Assembly (NCBI RefSeq): GCF_026241105.1
Contig: NZ_JAPFFT010000007.1
Coordinates: forward strand, 116,505 to 180,504
Direction of reading: 5' to 3'
Source: Arthrobacter rhizophilus
GTDB lineage: Bacteria > Actinomycetota > Actinomycetes > Actinomycetales > Micrococcaceae
DNA length: 64,000 nucleotides
A program made the translations under genes and the position numbers. The notes beneath the pieces were generated by a model. It made no database searches and was not told the origin of the DNA. It saw only the letters and a list, made by a program, of their open reading frames with translations. Shown here piece by piece: positions 44,753 through 54,363 of this stretch (its first letter is position 1; each line of letters opens with the position of its first letter).

Positions 44753-45157
44753 TCAAACTGCCTGCAGTTTGTTTAAACACCGAACGTAGCCGTTCATTAC
44801 CGATTCGAAGTCAAGCAACTGCGGTTGGATAGTAGTTGCCGAGAGCCCATCGCCGGAATCTTCCTCGCAAAGCAGAGGTTCACAACTGTTCCCTGATGCG
44901 GAGAACGTTGCGATGCCCCATGGATGGGTTGCGGATGTCACAGCGATCCCGGCAGCGTCGAATGTATCGGCCAGGACTTTGGTTGCAACGCTCTGCCAAG
45001 AATGCAGGAGCGCGTCCTGCATGCGCTCCACGAGATCCGTGTCTTTGCTCTTGCGGGCGAGCGTCAGCGCCGCCGAAAGATCGTCCCACTCCTGTGCCGG
45101 GCGAACAAGAAGGTGTCCACTCCGGATCCGGGCATTCATCTCATTCAACGACAACAC
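44753..45157 (-). CDS. Hypothetical protein
   Basis: 134 residues from GTG 45157, chosen for the AAGGAGG site seven bases upstream; the longer frame starts without one. Soluble, slightly acidic, one Cys pair (CEPLLCEED) near residue 100. Three parts: a helical N-terminus (LSLNEMNARIRSG), a central region with ERMQDALLHSW and a C-terminal helix (VRCLNKLQAV). No family recognised. It lies downstream of the acyl-CoA ligase operon on the same strand. Confidence 0.65.
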   Translation of the reverse strand: MLSLNEMNARIRSGHLLVRPAQEWDDLSAALTLARKSKDTDLVERMQDALLHSWQSVATKVLADTFDAAGIAVTSATHPWGIATFSASGNSCEPLLCEEDSGDGLSATTIQPQLLDFESVMNGYVRCLNKLQAV

Positions 45158-45299
45158 TGGATTCCTCCTTGGAAAATGGTGCGGCCTCGGCCGCCGGGTG
45201 TTCACAGCGGGAACACCGCCACGGACCTTGTGTCCGCAACCACGGGAACATGACGTCATTCTCCCGAAGTTCGACCCTGCCACCCGGTCAGCCAACCTG

Positions 45300-46886
45300 C
45301 TAAGAGGGAACGGGACGGACGGGGTTTTCTGTGTACTGTGCGGCGAGCTCGCGTTTGAGGATTTTTCCGCTTGGCCCCAGTGGGAGTTCCGTCAGGATCT
45401 TGATGATCCGAGGGTACTTGTAGGCCGCCAGCTGGGCGCTTGCGTGTTTGGTCAGTTGTTCCGTGGTAATGGTGCTGCCGGGAGCGAGGACGACGGCGGC
45501 GGCGACTTCTTGTCCGTGCGTCTCGTGGGGGACCCCGAAGACAGCTGCGCTGATCACGTCCGGGTGTTGATTGAGGACTTCTTCGACTTCGCGCGGATAG
45601 ACGTTGTAGCCGTTGCGGATGATCATTTCCTTTTTGCGGTCGAGGATCCGCAGGTAGCCGTCTTCGTCTTTGGTGCCCAGGTCTCCCGTGCGGAACCAGC
45701 CGTCCACCATTGACTCGGCGGTGGATGACGGCTGGTTCAGGTAACCCTTGAACAGGTTGTGTCCGCGCACCACCAGTTCGCCGAGTTCGCCGCGGGGCAG
45801 CAGTTCGATGGTGTCGGTGATTTCAGGCCGGGCGATTTCGATGTCGACCCCCCAGAGAGGGGTTCCGACGGTGCCGGGCCGCGGTGTGGTGCCTACATGG
45901 TTGAAGCTGGCCACGGGGGAGGTTTCGGTGAGGCCGTAGCCTTCGTGGATGTCCGCGTTGAATACCTCACGGAACTTGCCCATCACGGCCAGCGGCAGGG
46001 CGGCGCCGCCGGAGGCGCCCCAGCGCAGCGTGTCGGGGCGGATGGGGTTCGTCCTGGCTGCTTCGAGAAGTGCCACGTACATGGTGGGCACACCGAAGAA
46101 GATGTTGATCTTGTGTTTCTGCATTAGTTCCAGCGCCGTGTTTCCGCTGAATTTCTCACACATGACTACCGTGGCACCCCGCCGGAGGCTTGTGTTGAGC
46201 ACGCAGGTCTGGCCGAAGGTGTGGAACAGGGGCAGGCCTCCGAAGACCCTGTCGCCGGGTCGGATGTCGAAGGTGCTGGTAAGCAGTACGTTGACTTGTT
46301 CCACGAGGGCGAAGTGTGTACCGAGCGCGCCTTTGGGTTTGCCGGTGGTTCCGGAGGTGTAGAGGATGGTGGCGGTGTCTTCGGGTTTGCGCGGAACGAA
46401 ATGCTGAATCGGCGTTGATTCGGCGGCTTCCGCCTCAAGTCGGGGCAGGCCTTGAGGGTCCTCCGGCGCCATAACGGTCAGTATCCCCACGCGGGCCAGC
46501 GCGGCGCCTTTCGCTCCCTCACCGAGCAGCGGGGCGGCGCAGATGAGTAACTTGGCGCCGCTGTCTTGGAGCATGAAGTCGATCTCGCGGGCTTTCAGCA
46601 GCGCATGGACCGGAACAACGATTCCGCCAAGGGCAAGGACCGCGTAGTAGGCGCGGGCGAAGTCGGCCACGTTCGGAATGAGAAGGGCCACGGGGTCCCC
46701 GGGACCGATTCCTCGGGCTCTCAAGGCGCCTGCGTAGGCGCGGGTTTGTTCCCAGAGCGCGCGGTAGGTGGTTTCTTCGGCTCCGACGACGATGGCCGTG
46801 GCATCCGGAGTGCGGGCGGCTGACTCTGCAAGGATAGCCGCCACGGAGATGGTGCCGAAGCTATCTTCGGGTGTGGGTGTTTGCAT
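45300..46886 (-). CDS. Acyl-CoA ligase (AMP-forming)
   Basis: 528 residues; activates a carboxylic acid with ATP and CoA. ANL-family signatures: YTSGTTGKPKG (P-loop), GYGLTETSPV, FRTGDLGTKDEDGY and the C-terminal Lys in GPSGKILKREL. Substrate range cannot be told from sequence, but it lies between a thiolase and a TetR regulator, suggesting a medium- or long-chain acid. AAGGAAT precedes the ATG; the thiolase gene is 36 bp upstream. Confidence 0.93.
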   Translation of the reverse strand: MQTPTPEDSFGTISVAAILAESAARTPDATAIVVGAEETTYRALWEQTRAYAGALRARGIGPGDPVALLIPNVADFARAYYAVLALGGIVVPVHALLKAREIDFMLQDSGAKLLICAAPLLGEGAKGAALARVGILTVMAPEDPQGLPRLEAEAAESTPIQHFVPRKPEDTATILYTSGTTGKPKGALGTHFALVEQVNVLLTSTFDIRPGDRVFGGLPLFHTFGQTCVLNTSLRRGATVVMCEKFSGNTALELMQKHKINIFFGVPTMYVALLEAARTNPIRPDTLRWGASGGAALPLAVMGKFREVFNADIHEGYGLTETSPVASFNHVGTTPRPGTVGTPLWGVDIEIARPEITDTIELLPRGELGELVVRGHNLFKGYLNQPSSTAESMVDGWFRTGDLGTKDEDGYLRILDRKKEMIIRNGYNVYPREVEEVLNQHPDVISAAVFGVPHETHGQEVAAAVVLAPGSTITTEQLTKHASAQLAAYKYPRIIKILTELPLGPSGKILKRELAAQYTENPVRPVPS

Positions 46887-46922
46887 GGGGATTCCTTAGT
46901 CTGGAGATTCGGTCGGGTGGGG

Positions 46923-48119
46923 CTACGCCTTGAGGAGCAAGGCATCGCCTTGTCCGCCCCCGCCGCAGAGGGCGACGACGCCGGTTCCGCCGCCCCGGCG
47001 TTGGAGAGCCAGGGCCTGGTGCAGTACCAAGCGAGCCCCGGAGGCGCCGACGGGGTGGCCGAGCGCGATTGCACCGCCTTCGGCGTTGATGCGGTCCGTG
47101 TCGATGCCGAGGTCTTTGGCGGATTGGATGAGGACGGAGGCGAACGCCTCGTTGATTTCGATCAGGTCCAGTTCGGCGGCAGTCAACCCTTCACGCTTGA
47201 GCGCCGATTCGATGGCCCGTGATGGCTGGGAGTGAAGGGATCCGTCAGGCCCTGCCGTTTGGCCGTGGGCGCCGATCTCGGCGATCCATGCCAAGCCAAG
47301 CGCTTCGGCGGCGGCCTTGCTGGCGATGATCAGCGCGGCGGCGCCGTCCGAAAGCGGTGACGAGGACCCGGCGGTGATCGTCGCATTCTCGCCTTTGGCA
47401 AACGCGGGCTTGAGCTGGGACAGTGCTTCCGTCGTCGTGCCTGGGCGGATGCCCTCGTCGTCGGAGAAGACCAGGGCGGGCCCCTTCCGTTGCCGGATCT
47501 CCACGGGGGCGATTTCCTCAGCCAGGATGCCGGCGGACCGGGCTGCTTCCGCGCGTTGGTGCGAGCGGGCGGCCACCTTGTCCTGTTCTTCGCGGCCGAT
47601 CCCGCGGGCGGTGTTTCCGGCGTCGGTGGCGCTGCCCATGAGCTCACCGCTGATGGGGTCCTGGAGGCCGTCGTGGTTCAGGGAGTCCACCATGGGGGTG
47701 TCTCCGACGGTGAGGCCGCGGCGCAGGCCTTGGACCAGATGAGGGGCGTTGGTCATGGATTCCTGGCCGGCGGCGACCACGAAATCGGCTTCTCCGGCAC
47801 GGATCATGCGTGCCGCATCGATCACGGCCGTGAGGCCCGAGAGGCATAATTTGTTCACTGTCACGGTGGGAACGTCCCAGCCGATGCCTGCGCCGAGGCT
47901 GGATTGCCGGGCCGGGCCCTGGCCGGTGCCTGCCTGGATGACCTGGCCGACGATCACTGCGTCGATCTGTTCCGGGCTGACACCGGTCCGTTCCAGGGCG
48001 GCGCGGATCGCGTGGGCTCCCAGCTCGCTGGCGGAAAGGGACGCGAGGCCGCCGCGGAAGCGGCCGAACGGGGTGCGGGCGCCGCCGATGATGACGGCGA
48101 TGTTGCGGTGAGAGCTCAT
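46923..48119 (-). CDS. Acetyl-CoA acyltransferase (thiolase)
   Basis: 398 residues of the thiolase superfamily. Catalytic Cys in VNKLCLSG (about residue 90), His in GHPVGASG and Cys in ALCGGGGQG are all present, with NEAF. It cleaves 3-ketoacyl-CoA to acetyl-CoA plus acyl-CoA, or condenses two acetyl-CoA. Placed between a CoA ligase and TetR; no hydratase or hydroxyacyl-CoA dehydrogenase is nearby. Confidence 0.93.
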   Translation of the reverse strand: MSSHRNIAVIIGGARTPFGRFRGGLASLSASELGAHAIRAALERTGVSPEQIDAVIVGQVIQAGTGQGPARQSSLGAGIGWDVPTVTVNKLCLSGLTAVIDAARMIRAGEADFVVAAGQESMTNAPHLVQGLRRGLTVGDTPMVDSLNHDGLQDPISGELMGSATDAGNTARGIGREEQDKVAARSHQRAEAARSAGILAEEIAPVEIRQRKGPALVFSDDEGIRPGTTTEALSQLKPAFAKGENATITAGSSSPLSDGAAALIIASKAAAEALGLAWIAEIGAHGQTAGPDGSLHSQPSRAIESALKREGLTAAELDLIEINEAFASVLIQSAKDLGIDTDRINAEGGAIALGHPVGASGARLVLHQALALQRRGGGTGVVALCGGGGQGDALLLKA

Positions 48120-48230
48120 TCGGGTGCCTTTCGGGCTGGCGGTGCGGTCTGGCTTCGGGCGGGGGATAGTGCCAGCCGGTAAGGCCAGCCTGAGGACCCG
48201 GTTGACGGGATCGTGTGCGAAACGGCCGCC

Positions 48231-48929
48231 CTACCGGCTACGGGGCATGGCAGACGCTTCAGCCGCATCGAGCAGGGCGTCCACGCCAAGGAAGAAGACC
48301 TCGCGGTCGCTCAACCCCAGCAGCTGATCGCGCACCGCATTGATGTATGGATGCGAGGCGGCCGTCACCGGAAGTGAGCGGCCCAGCCACGAGGATTGTT
48401 GTTCATCGTTGGCGGTCCCGTTGCGTGAACTCTGCGCCCGGGCGATTCCGGCACCAACAGACAGAACATAAGTCGACAGGGAAGCGTAGTGGCGTACGGC
48501 GTCTTGCCCTTCCAGTCCGGCGACGTTGAGGGCGTCCAGGATGAATTCGATGGTGTCCAGCTCTGCCGGGCCCTGGGCGTTGATCAGAATCGATTCGGCG
48601 CCGATCGCCGGAAACTCGGTGAACAGGTCAACCATGGCCGAGGCCATTTGGGTCAGGCGGGTCCGCCACTGTTCGCGCGGAGCCGTCACCCGGTCAAGCC
48701 CCATCGAGAACAACCGGTCGAGAAGTGCCCCCATGAGGTCCTCTTTGTTGCGGAAATGCCGATAGATCGCCGTCGGGTCAACGCCGAGCAGCGTCCCCAA
48801 TTCCCGGACGGTGACCGTTGTCGTTCCGGGTTTCGCTGCGATCTGCAGTCCCGCGGCGACGATCGACTCGGGGTCCAGGCGCTGTTTTGCCCTCGCCGTC
48901 CCCTGTTGTTCCACGAGAGAACCCACCAC
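48231..48929 (-). CDS. TetR-family regulator
   Basis: 232 residues from GTG 48929, chosen for the AAGGAG site. N-terminal HTH TVRELGTLLGVDPTAIYRHFRNKEDLMGAL at ~35-70 and a larger ligand domain with LGVDALLDAAEAS at the end. First gene of the TetR-thiolase-CoA ligase unit and divergent from the amidohydrolase/ABC operon. The perfect palindrome at 49065-49079 is its likely operator. Confidence 0.9.
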   Translation of the reverse strand: MVGSLVEQQGTARAKQRLDPESIVAAGLQIAAKPGTTTVTVRELGTLLGVDPTAIYRHFRNKEDLMGALLDRLFSMGLDRVTAPREQWRTRLTQMASAMVDLFTEFPAIGAESILINAQGPAELDTIEFILDALNVAGLEGQDAVRHYASLSTYVLSVGAGIARAQSSRNGTANDEQQSSWLGRSLPVTAASHPYINAVRDQLLGLSDREVFFLGVDALLDAAEASAMPRSR

Positions 48930-49064
48930 TTGACCACTCCTTCTAGCTTCGACTGACAGCAGTACACACAATCGCCCGCGGCGGAGGATCCTCGGCGCGG
49001 GCAAGCACGATGTTCCGTCCCTAGTCACCAGTATTGCATGGTCAATCTAGATGTCAACGGCAAA

Positions 49065-49079
49065 GTCAACAGTGTTGAC
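49065..49079. promoter_or_regulatory. TetR operator candidate GTCAACA-G-TGTTGAC
   Basis: 15-bp perfect odd palindrome that overlaps a -35 hexamer (TTGACA, 49075-49080). Two more GTCAA half-sites lie at 49041 and 49053. Between divergent tetR and the amidohydrolase gene. Confidence 0.65.
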
Positions 49080-49104
49080 ATGAGGGTTGTGTTGTGGCTA
49101 ATGT
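49075..49104 (+). promoter_or_regulatory. Promoter of the amidohydrolase/ABC operon
   Basis: -35 TTGACA (49075-49080) and -10-like TAATGT (49099-49104) with an 18-base spacer. A reverse TTGACA at 49057-49052 may serve tetR. The palindrome over the -35 box suggests repression. Confidence 0.6.
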
Positions 49105-49155
49105 CACATCTGACGACCGGCCATGCGACAAGGCATGCAACACCAGGAGGCTCAA

Positions 49156-50823
49156 GTGGCGCCAAAACCAGACCTAATCTTCACAGGCGGATGGATCTTC
49201 ACCGCCCGATCGAACGCACCGGCGCGACTGGCTGTGGCTGTGTCGGAAGGACGCATCACCGCGGTCGGACCCGACGTCGACGTCCTCACGACGGCAACGG
49301 ACGGGACTGAGATCGTGGACCTCGACGGCGGGCTCCTGATTCCCGGTTTCCAGGACGCTCACGTCCACCCGGTGTCCGGCGGCATGGAACTGCTGCAGTG
49401 CAACCTCACCGAAGCCCAGAGCGCGGCCGATTCCCTCGCCAGGATCGACGGGTACGCAGCAGAGAACCCGGAGGCCGAATGGATCCTCGGAGGCGGCTGG
49501 TCCATGGAGCATTTTCCGGGCGGCACCCCGACCCGGCAGGCACTCGATGCCATCGTGCCGGACCGTCCCGTGCTGCTCGCCAACCGTGACCACCACGGCG
49601 TCTGGGCCAACACCCGCGCATTCGAACTAGCCGGCATCAACGCGTTGACACAGGACCCGGTTGACGGCCGTCTTGAGCGGGAGCCTGACGGTTACCCCGC
49701 CGGCACAGTGCACGAGGGGGCAATGAACCTCTTCGACAAGGTTCGCCCGGCGGTGCACGGCGATCTCCTCTACGCGGGGCTGCTCCGCGCCCAGGAAGAA
49801 CTCTTCAGCCTTGGCATCACGGGCTGGCAGGACGCCGCCGTGGGAGCCTTGTTCGGCGCGCCGGACACGCTCGACACATACCGCAGGGCCATCGCGGAGG
49901 GAACACTCGAAGCACACGTCGTCGGGGCGCTGTGGTGGGAGCGTGAACCCGGTCTCGAGCAGATACCCCGTCTGATCGAACGCCGTTCCAGCGTTGCCGC
50001 CGAACTGCCGGGGGAACTCTTCTCGGCCGGAACGGTCAAGATCATGGTGGACGGGGTCGCGGAAAACTTCACGGCCGCCATGACCGCTCCTTATCTGGAC
50101 AATCACGGCCACAGCACGGACAACGCAGGGCTGTCCTTCATTGACCCGGAGCGGCTGAAGGAGTACGTGACAGCTCTCGATGCGGCCGGATTCCAAGTGC
50201 ACTTCCATGCGCTCGGCGACCGTGCCGTCCGCGAGGCGCTCGACGCCGTGGAGGCCGCCAGGCTGGCCAACGGCCCCAAGGGAAACCGGCATCAGATCGC
50301 CCATCTGCAGCTCGTCAGCGAGGTGGACGCCCCCCGGTTTGCTGAACTCGATGTCGTCGTCAACATGCAGGCGCTGTGGGCCTGCCACGAAACCCACCTG
50401 GACGAGCTCACCTTGCCGTTCCTGCCGGCCGGCGCGGAAGCGCGCCACTATCCCTTCGGTGAGCTGCTGGCCAGCGGAGCGCGCCTGGCGGCAGGCAGCG
50501 ACTGGCCGGTATCAAGCGCAAACCCTGTCTGGGCCATCCACGTCGCCGTCAATCGTGTGGCGCCGGGTTCTTCGGACGAGGTGCTCGGCGATGCGCTTCA
50601 ACGGCTTGACCTTGCAACCGCGCTGACCGCGTATACGGCCGGCACCGCCTACGCGAACCACCGTGACCACAACACGGGAGCTATAGCCCAAGGCTATTTC
50701 GCAGACCTCGCAGTGCTCCGCCCCAACCCGTTCGAGCTCGCCCCTACGGACATCCACACCGCCGCCGTCGTCTCGACCTGGGTGCGCGGCGAACAAGTCT
50801 ATGCCGCCCCCGGCACCCACTGA
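49156..50823 (+). CDS. YtcJ-like amidohydrolase
   Basis: 555 residues from GTG 49156 (CAGGAGG upstream). Amidohydrolase-3 family: metal site DAHVHPVSGG, ANRDHHGVWANT, HFHALGDRAV, HQIAHLQLV and GSDWPVSSANPVWA. Hydrolyses an amide or imide bond, substrate unknown (YtcJ-like enzymes include N-substituted formamide deformylases). First gene of an operon with an ABC importer, amine oxidase, cupin and aldehyde dehydrogenase. Confidence 0.88.
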   Translation: MAPKPDLIFTGGWIFTARSNAPARLAVAVSEGRITAVGPDVDVLTTATDGTEIVDLDGGLLIPGFQDAHVHPVSGGMELLQCNLTEAQSAADSLARIDGYAAENPEAEWILGGGWSMEHFPGGTPTRQALDAIVPDRPVLLANRDHHGVWANTRAFELAGINALTQDPVDGRLEREPDGYPAGTVHEGAMNLFDKVRPAVHGDLLYAGLLRAQEELFSLGITGWQDAAVGALFGAPDTLDTYRRAIAEGTLEAHVVGALWWEREPGLEQIPRLIERRSSVAAELPGELFSAGTVKIMVDGVAENFTAAMTAPYLDNHGHSTDNAGLSFIDPERLKEYVTALDAAGFQVHFHALGDRAVREALDAVEAARLANGPKGNRHQIAHLQLVSEVDAPRFAELDVVVNMQALWACHETHLDELTLPFLPAGAEARHYPFGELLASGARLAAGSDWPVSSANPVWAIHVAVNRVAPGSSDEVLGDALQRLDLATALTAYTAGTAYANHRDHNTGAIAQGYFADLAVLRPNPFELAPTDIHTAAVVSTWVRGEQVYAAPGTH

Positions 50824-50837
50824 CCCTCCCGGAGAAC

Positions 50838-52526
50838 ATGATGCTTACAACACCACAGATATTCCCGCACGCCCCCGGCACCCGCAGCACGCGGCGTCCC
50901 CCGCGCCGCCGCACTCTTACCATCACGGCTCTGCTCGCCGCCGGTTCACTGGCCCTCACCGCCTGCGCCCCGGCCGTGACCACTACCGGCAAAACCGCGG
51001 CATACGAACTGACCGGTACCACCCCTGCACCGTCAGGACAACTGGACTCCTTCACTTGGTCGATCTACGCGGAACCATCATCCCTCGACTACGCCCACGC
51101 CTACGATTTCCCGGACGACCAGGTCCTCAGCAACGTCTGCGAGTCCCTGCTGCGCACCAACCCCGACCTCAGCATCTCCCCGGGACTCGCAGCGAAGTGG
51201 GAGAACCCGACCCCGACAACCTGGGTTTACACCATCCGATCCGGAGTCACCTTCCACGACGGCACGCCTCTCACGGCGGCTGACGTCGTGGCATCGCTCA
51301 AACGCCACGTCGACCCCGCCGTCGGCTCACCGTGGGCCGTCGCCTTCGCCAACGTGTCCTCCATCGAACAGACGTCCGGCATGGAAGTCACCGTGACCAC
51401 AAGCACCCCGGATTCCCAGTTCAACCTCGCCATGGCGTCCATCCCCGGTGAAGTGGAGTCCGCCGCGACCCTCGCCAAGGACGGCGCCAACTACGGAAAC
51501 GCGGGCACAGGCGTGAACTGTACCGGCCCGTTCTCGCTCGAGAAGTGGGACTCAGGGTCGAGCATCACGCTCAAACGCTATGACGCCTACTGGGACAAGA
51601 CACTGCTGGCCAAGTCCAAACAGGTGAAATTTGTGTTCCTGTCCGATCCGAACACCCGCATCAATGCCTTTAAGTCAGGAGAAGTCGACGGCGGCTGGCT
51701 CATCCCGTCGAATGCCATCGACCAACTGAAGGCATCCCCCAACGGCAAACTCTATTTCGGTCTGAACACCACCGTCGCCGACGAAGTCGTCAGCAACATG
51801 AGCGGCCCTCTCGGGGATCAGCGTGTCCGCAAAGCCCTCATGATGGCGATCGACCGCCGCGGCCTGGTAGCGGCCGGAGAGCAAGGCTATGCGAAAGTGA
51901 CTGACGCCCTCACCACTCGTTCCGTCTGGAACGGAGCCCAGGGCGGGGTCGCGGACAACGCGTTCAACGGTCTGGAGAGTTACCCGGTCGATATCGCCGC
52001 CGCCAAAAAACTTGTCGCCGACGCCGGTGCGACCGACAAGGAAATCGTCATCGCCACCTCACCGATCTACGCCGGAGCCGACGTCGTCGCCCAGGCGGTT
52101 GCGGCCGCTGCGACCTCGATCGGCCTCAAACCGCGCATCGACACGATTCCGCCGGCCAAATACACCACCCTGTTCACCGACCCGGCCGCTCGCAAAGGCA
52201 TCGATCTGTTCTTCACAATGTGGAACAACTCCATAGCCGATCCCCTCGAAATGTACGCCGTCCTGCGCACCGGCGAGGCCAGCAACTACGGCGGATGGTC
52301 GAACCCGGACTTCGACGCGACCGTCAACAAGGCGATCGGAATCTCCGATCCCACCGACCGTGCCCGTGAATCGACAAAGGCCCAGCACATCGCCAATACG
52401 GAGTTGCCGTGGCTGCCGCTCTACGAGGTACCGACCACCGTGTGGCTCGGCTCCCGCATCACGGGAGTGTCGCCGTCGATCAGCTACCTGTACTCCCCTT
52501 GGGCTGCCGCCATCGGCGCCAATTAG
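50838..52526 (+). CDS. Peptide/nickel ABC transporter substrate-binding lipoprotein
   Basis: 562 residues of SBP family 5. A long basic N-region precedes a lipobox LTAC at ~residue 42. The domain shows GLAAKWENPTPTTWVYTIRSGVTFHDGTPLTAADV and the hinge LMMAIDRRGLV. Two adjacent ATG codons (50838, 50841) are possible starts; GGAGAA upstream fits the second. It captures the extracellular substrate for the permeases that follow. Confidence 0.93.
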   Translation: MMLTTPQIFPHAPGTRSTRRPPRRRTLTITALLAAGSLALTACAPAVTTTGKTAAYELTGTTPAPSGQLDSFTWSIYAEPSSLDYAHAYDFPDDQVLSNVCESLLRTNPDLSISPGLAAKWENPTPTTWVYTIRSGVTFHDGTPLTAADVVASLKRHVDPAVGSPWAVAFANVSSIEQTSGMEVTVTTSTPDSQFNLAMASIPGEVESAATLAKDGANYGNAGTGVNCTGPFSLEKWDSGSSITLKRYDAYWDKTLLAKSKQVKFVFLSDPNTRINAFKSGEVDGGWLIPSNAIDQLKASPNGKLYFGLNTTVADEVVSNMSGPLGDQRVRKALMMAIDRRGLVAAGEQGYAKVTDALTTRSVWNGAQGGVADNAFNGLESYPVDIAAAKKLVADAGATDKEIVIATSPIYAGADVVAQAVAAAATSIGLKPRIDTIPPAKYTTLFTDPAARKGIDLFFTMWNNSIADPLEMYAVLRTGEASNYGGWSNPDFDATVNKAIGISDPTDRARESTKAQHIANTELPWLPLYEVPTTVWLGSRITGVSPSISYLYSPWAAAIGAN

Positions 52527-52552
52527 CCGGACCGGACAGCGAAAGCCCTGAA

Positions 52553-53506
52553 ATGACCATCCTGCCTATCCTGAAAAAGCTGGGATCCCTTGCCCTGACC
52601 TTGTTTGCGGCGTCCATCCTGGTCTTCTGCTCCATGTACTTTGTCCCCGGGAACCCGGTCAGCTTCTTACTGCGCGGACGCAGCCCGAGCGCGGAGGCTG
52701 TTGCCGCCGTGACCGCCCAATACGGGCTCGACAAGCCCGTCCCGGAGCAATACGTCGACTGGCTTGCCAATGTTCTTCACGGGGACTTCGGCCGGTCCTT
52801 CCAATACCGCGAAGACGTCAGCACCCTGATCGCTTCCCGGGCACCGGCTACGATCGGACTCGTCGCTCTGGCCGGACTGATCATCGGGATCCTCGGCCTG
52901 GCCGCCGGCATCACCGCGGCCCTGAACCAGGGGAGGGCCGCGGACCAGGCAATACTCTTGGCATCGACCGGGCTAGCCGCCATTCCGTCTTTCGTCGGCG
53001 CCATCGTGCTCATCGCGTTCTTCGCCGTTCAGCTTGGCTGGTTCCCGTCCTTCGGCAGCGGGAACGGGTTCCTGGATGCCCTTTATCACCTCGTGCTCCC
53101 GGCCCTCGCCCTCGCCGCCACCTTCGTGGCGCTCGTGGCCAGGGTGACACGGACCTCGATGCTGGAACAGCTCGGCCGGGAACACGTCGAGGTGGCTGTG
53201 AGCCGCGGGATAGGCAGAGGACACGTCATCCGCCGCCACGTGCTGCGGAACGCGCTGGGTCCCATTCTCACTGTCAGCGGTGTCCTCGTCGCCGGACTGC
53301 TCGTGGCGAGCTCGATCGTGGAGCAGTCCTTCGGACTCTCCGGCATCGGCTCCCTGCTCGTCCAGTCCGTCGACCGGCTCGACTTCCCGGTCGTGCAGGC
53401 CATCGTGCTCCTCATCGTGGTGATCTTCGTGACGATGAACACGGTCGTGGACCTGTTAGCGCCCGTGATCGACCCCCGCAGCATGGCAGGTGCAGCAGCC
53501 CGATGA
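52553..53506 (+). CDS. ABC transporter permease, DppB-like
   Basis: 317 residues from ATG 52553. Five to six membrane helices and the EAA motif region (EHVEVAVSRGIGRGHVIRRHVLRNAL) that contacts the ATPase. N-terminal VPGNPVSFLL is typical of DppB. It overlaps the next permease gene by 4 bp. Confidence 0.93.
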   Translation: MTILPILKKLGSLALTLFAASILVFCSMYFVPGNPVSFLLRGRSPSAEAVAAVTAQYGLDKPVPEQYVDWLANVLHGDFGRSFQYREDVSTLIASRAPATIGLVALAGLIIGILGLAAGITAALNQGRAADQAILLASTGLAAIPSFVGAIVLIAFFAVQLGWFPSFGSGNGFLDALYHLVLPALALAATFVALVARVTRTSMLEQLGREHVEVAVSRGIGRGHVIRRHVLRNALGPILTVSGVLVAGLLVASSIVEQSFGLSGIGSLLVQSVDRLDFPVVQAIVLLIVVIFVTMNTVVDLLAPVIDPRSMAGAAAR

Positions 53507-54363
53507 CCACCTTCCCGCTCACCCGTGCCGTCCCGCGCCACTTCCGTCCGAGAAGCGGCAACCCCCTCTTCACCGCGGCCATCATCCTCGCGATGGTCAT
53601 GGTCATCGCCGCCGCTGCTGCCACGCTCATCGCCCCCTACGATCCCGACTTCGTCGATCTTGGCAACGTCCTTTCCGCACCCTCGCCCGCGCACTGGTTG
53701 GGGACGGACGCCGTCGGCCGTGACACGCTTTCCCGGATGATGTTCGGGGCACGGACCGCCCTGCTGGGACCGCTTCTCGTTGTCCTCCTCTCGACGGCAC
53801 TGGGTATCGGGTTCGGGCTCCTTGCCGGGTGGTTCGGAGGCTGGATCGACGCTGTTCTCTGCAGGGTTTTCGACCTGCTGTTCGCGTTCCCGGCACTGCT
53901 GCTGGCCATTCTTGCGGTCGCGATCTTCGGCAAGGGGCTCACGGCGCCGGTGGCAGCCATGACCATCGCCTACATTCCCTACGTTGCCAGGCTTGTCCGA
54001 TCGCTTGTCGTCTCTGAACGCGGCAGGCCGTACGTGACGGCCTACCGGGTCCAGGGATTCGCCGGCTGCTGGATCGCCGTCAAACGGGTGTTGCCCAACG
54101 TGATGCCGACTGTCGGCGCCCAGTCAACACTGAACTTCGGATACGTCCTCGCCGACCTCGCCTCCCTGTCGTTCCTTGGCCTGGGCGTGCAGCCGCCGGC
54201 CGCGGACTGGGGCGCCATGATCAACGACAGCCGCGGCGCATTGATGAGCGGCCAGTCGTTGCCGGCCCTGGTCCCGGCAATCGCCGTCGTGCTGGTCGTG
54301 ATTGCCATGAACATCATCGGAGAAAACCTCTCCGACCGAATCGGTGGAAGGCGTCAGCCATGA
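53503..54363 (+). CDS. ABC transporter permease, DppC-like
   Basis: 286 residues. An early helix is followed by HWLGTDAVGRDTLSRMMFGARTAL, the DppC hallmark, and the EAA loop (YVTAYRVQGFAGCWIAVKRVLPNV). Overlaps both the upstream permease and the downstream ATPase gene by 4 bp (ATGA), so the three are translated together. Confidence 0.93.
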   Translation: MTTFPLTRAVPRHFRPRSGNPLFTAAIILAMVMVIAAAAATLIAPYDPDFVDLGNVLSAPSPAHWLGTDAVGRDTLSRMMFGARTALLGPLLVVLLSTALGIGFGLLAGWFGGWIDAVLCRVFDLLFAFPALLLAILAVAIFGKGLTAPVAAMTIAYIPYVARLVRSLVVSERGRPYVTAYRVQGFAGCWIAVKRVLPNVMPTVGAQSTLNFGYVLADLASLSFLGLGVQPPAADWGAMINDSRGALMSGQSLPALVPAIAVVLVVIAMNIIGENLSDRIGGRRQP

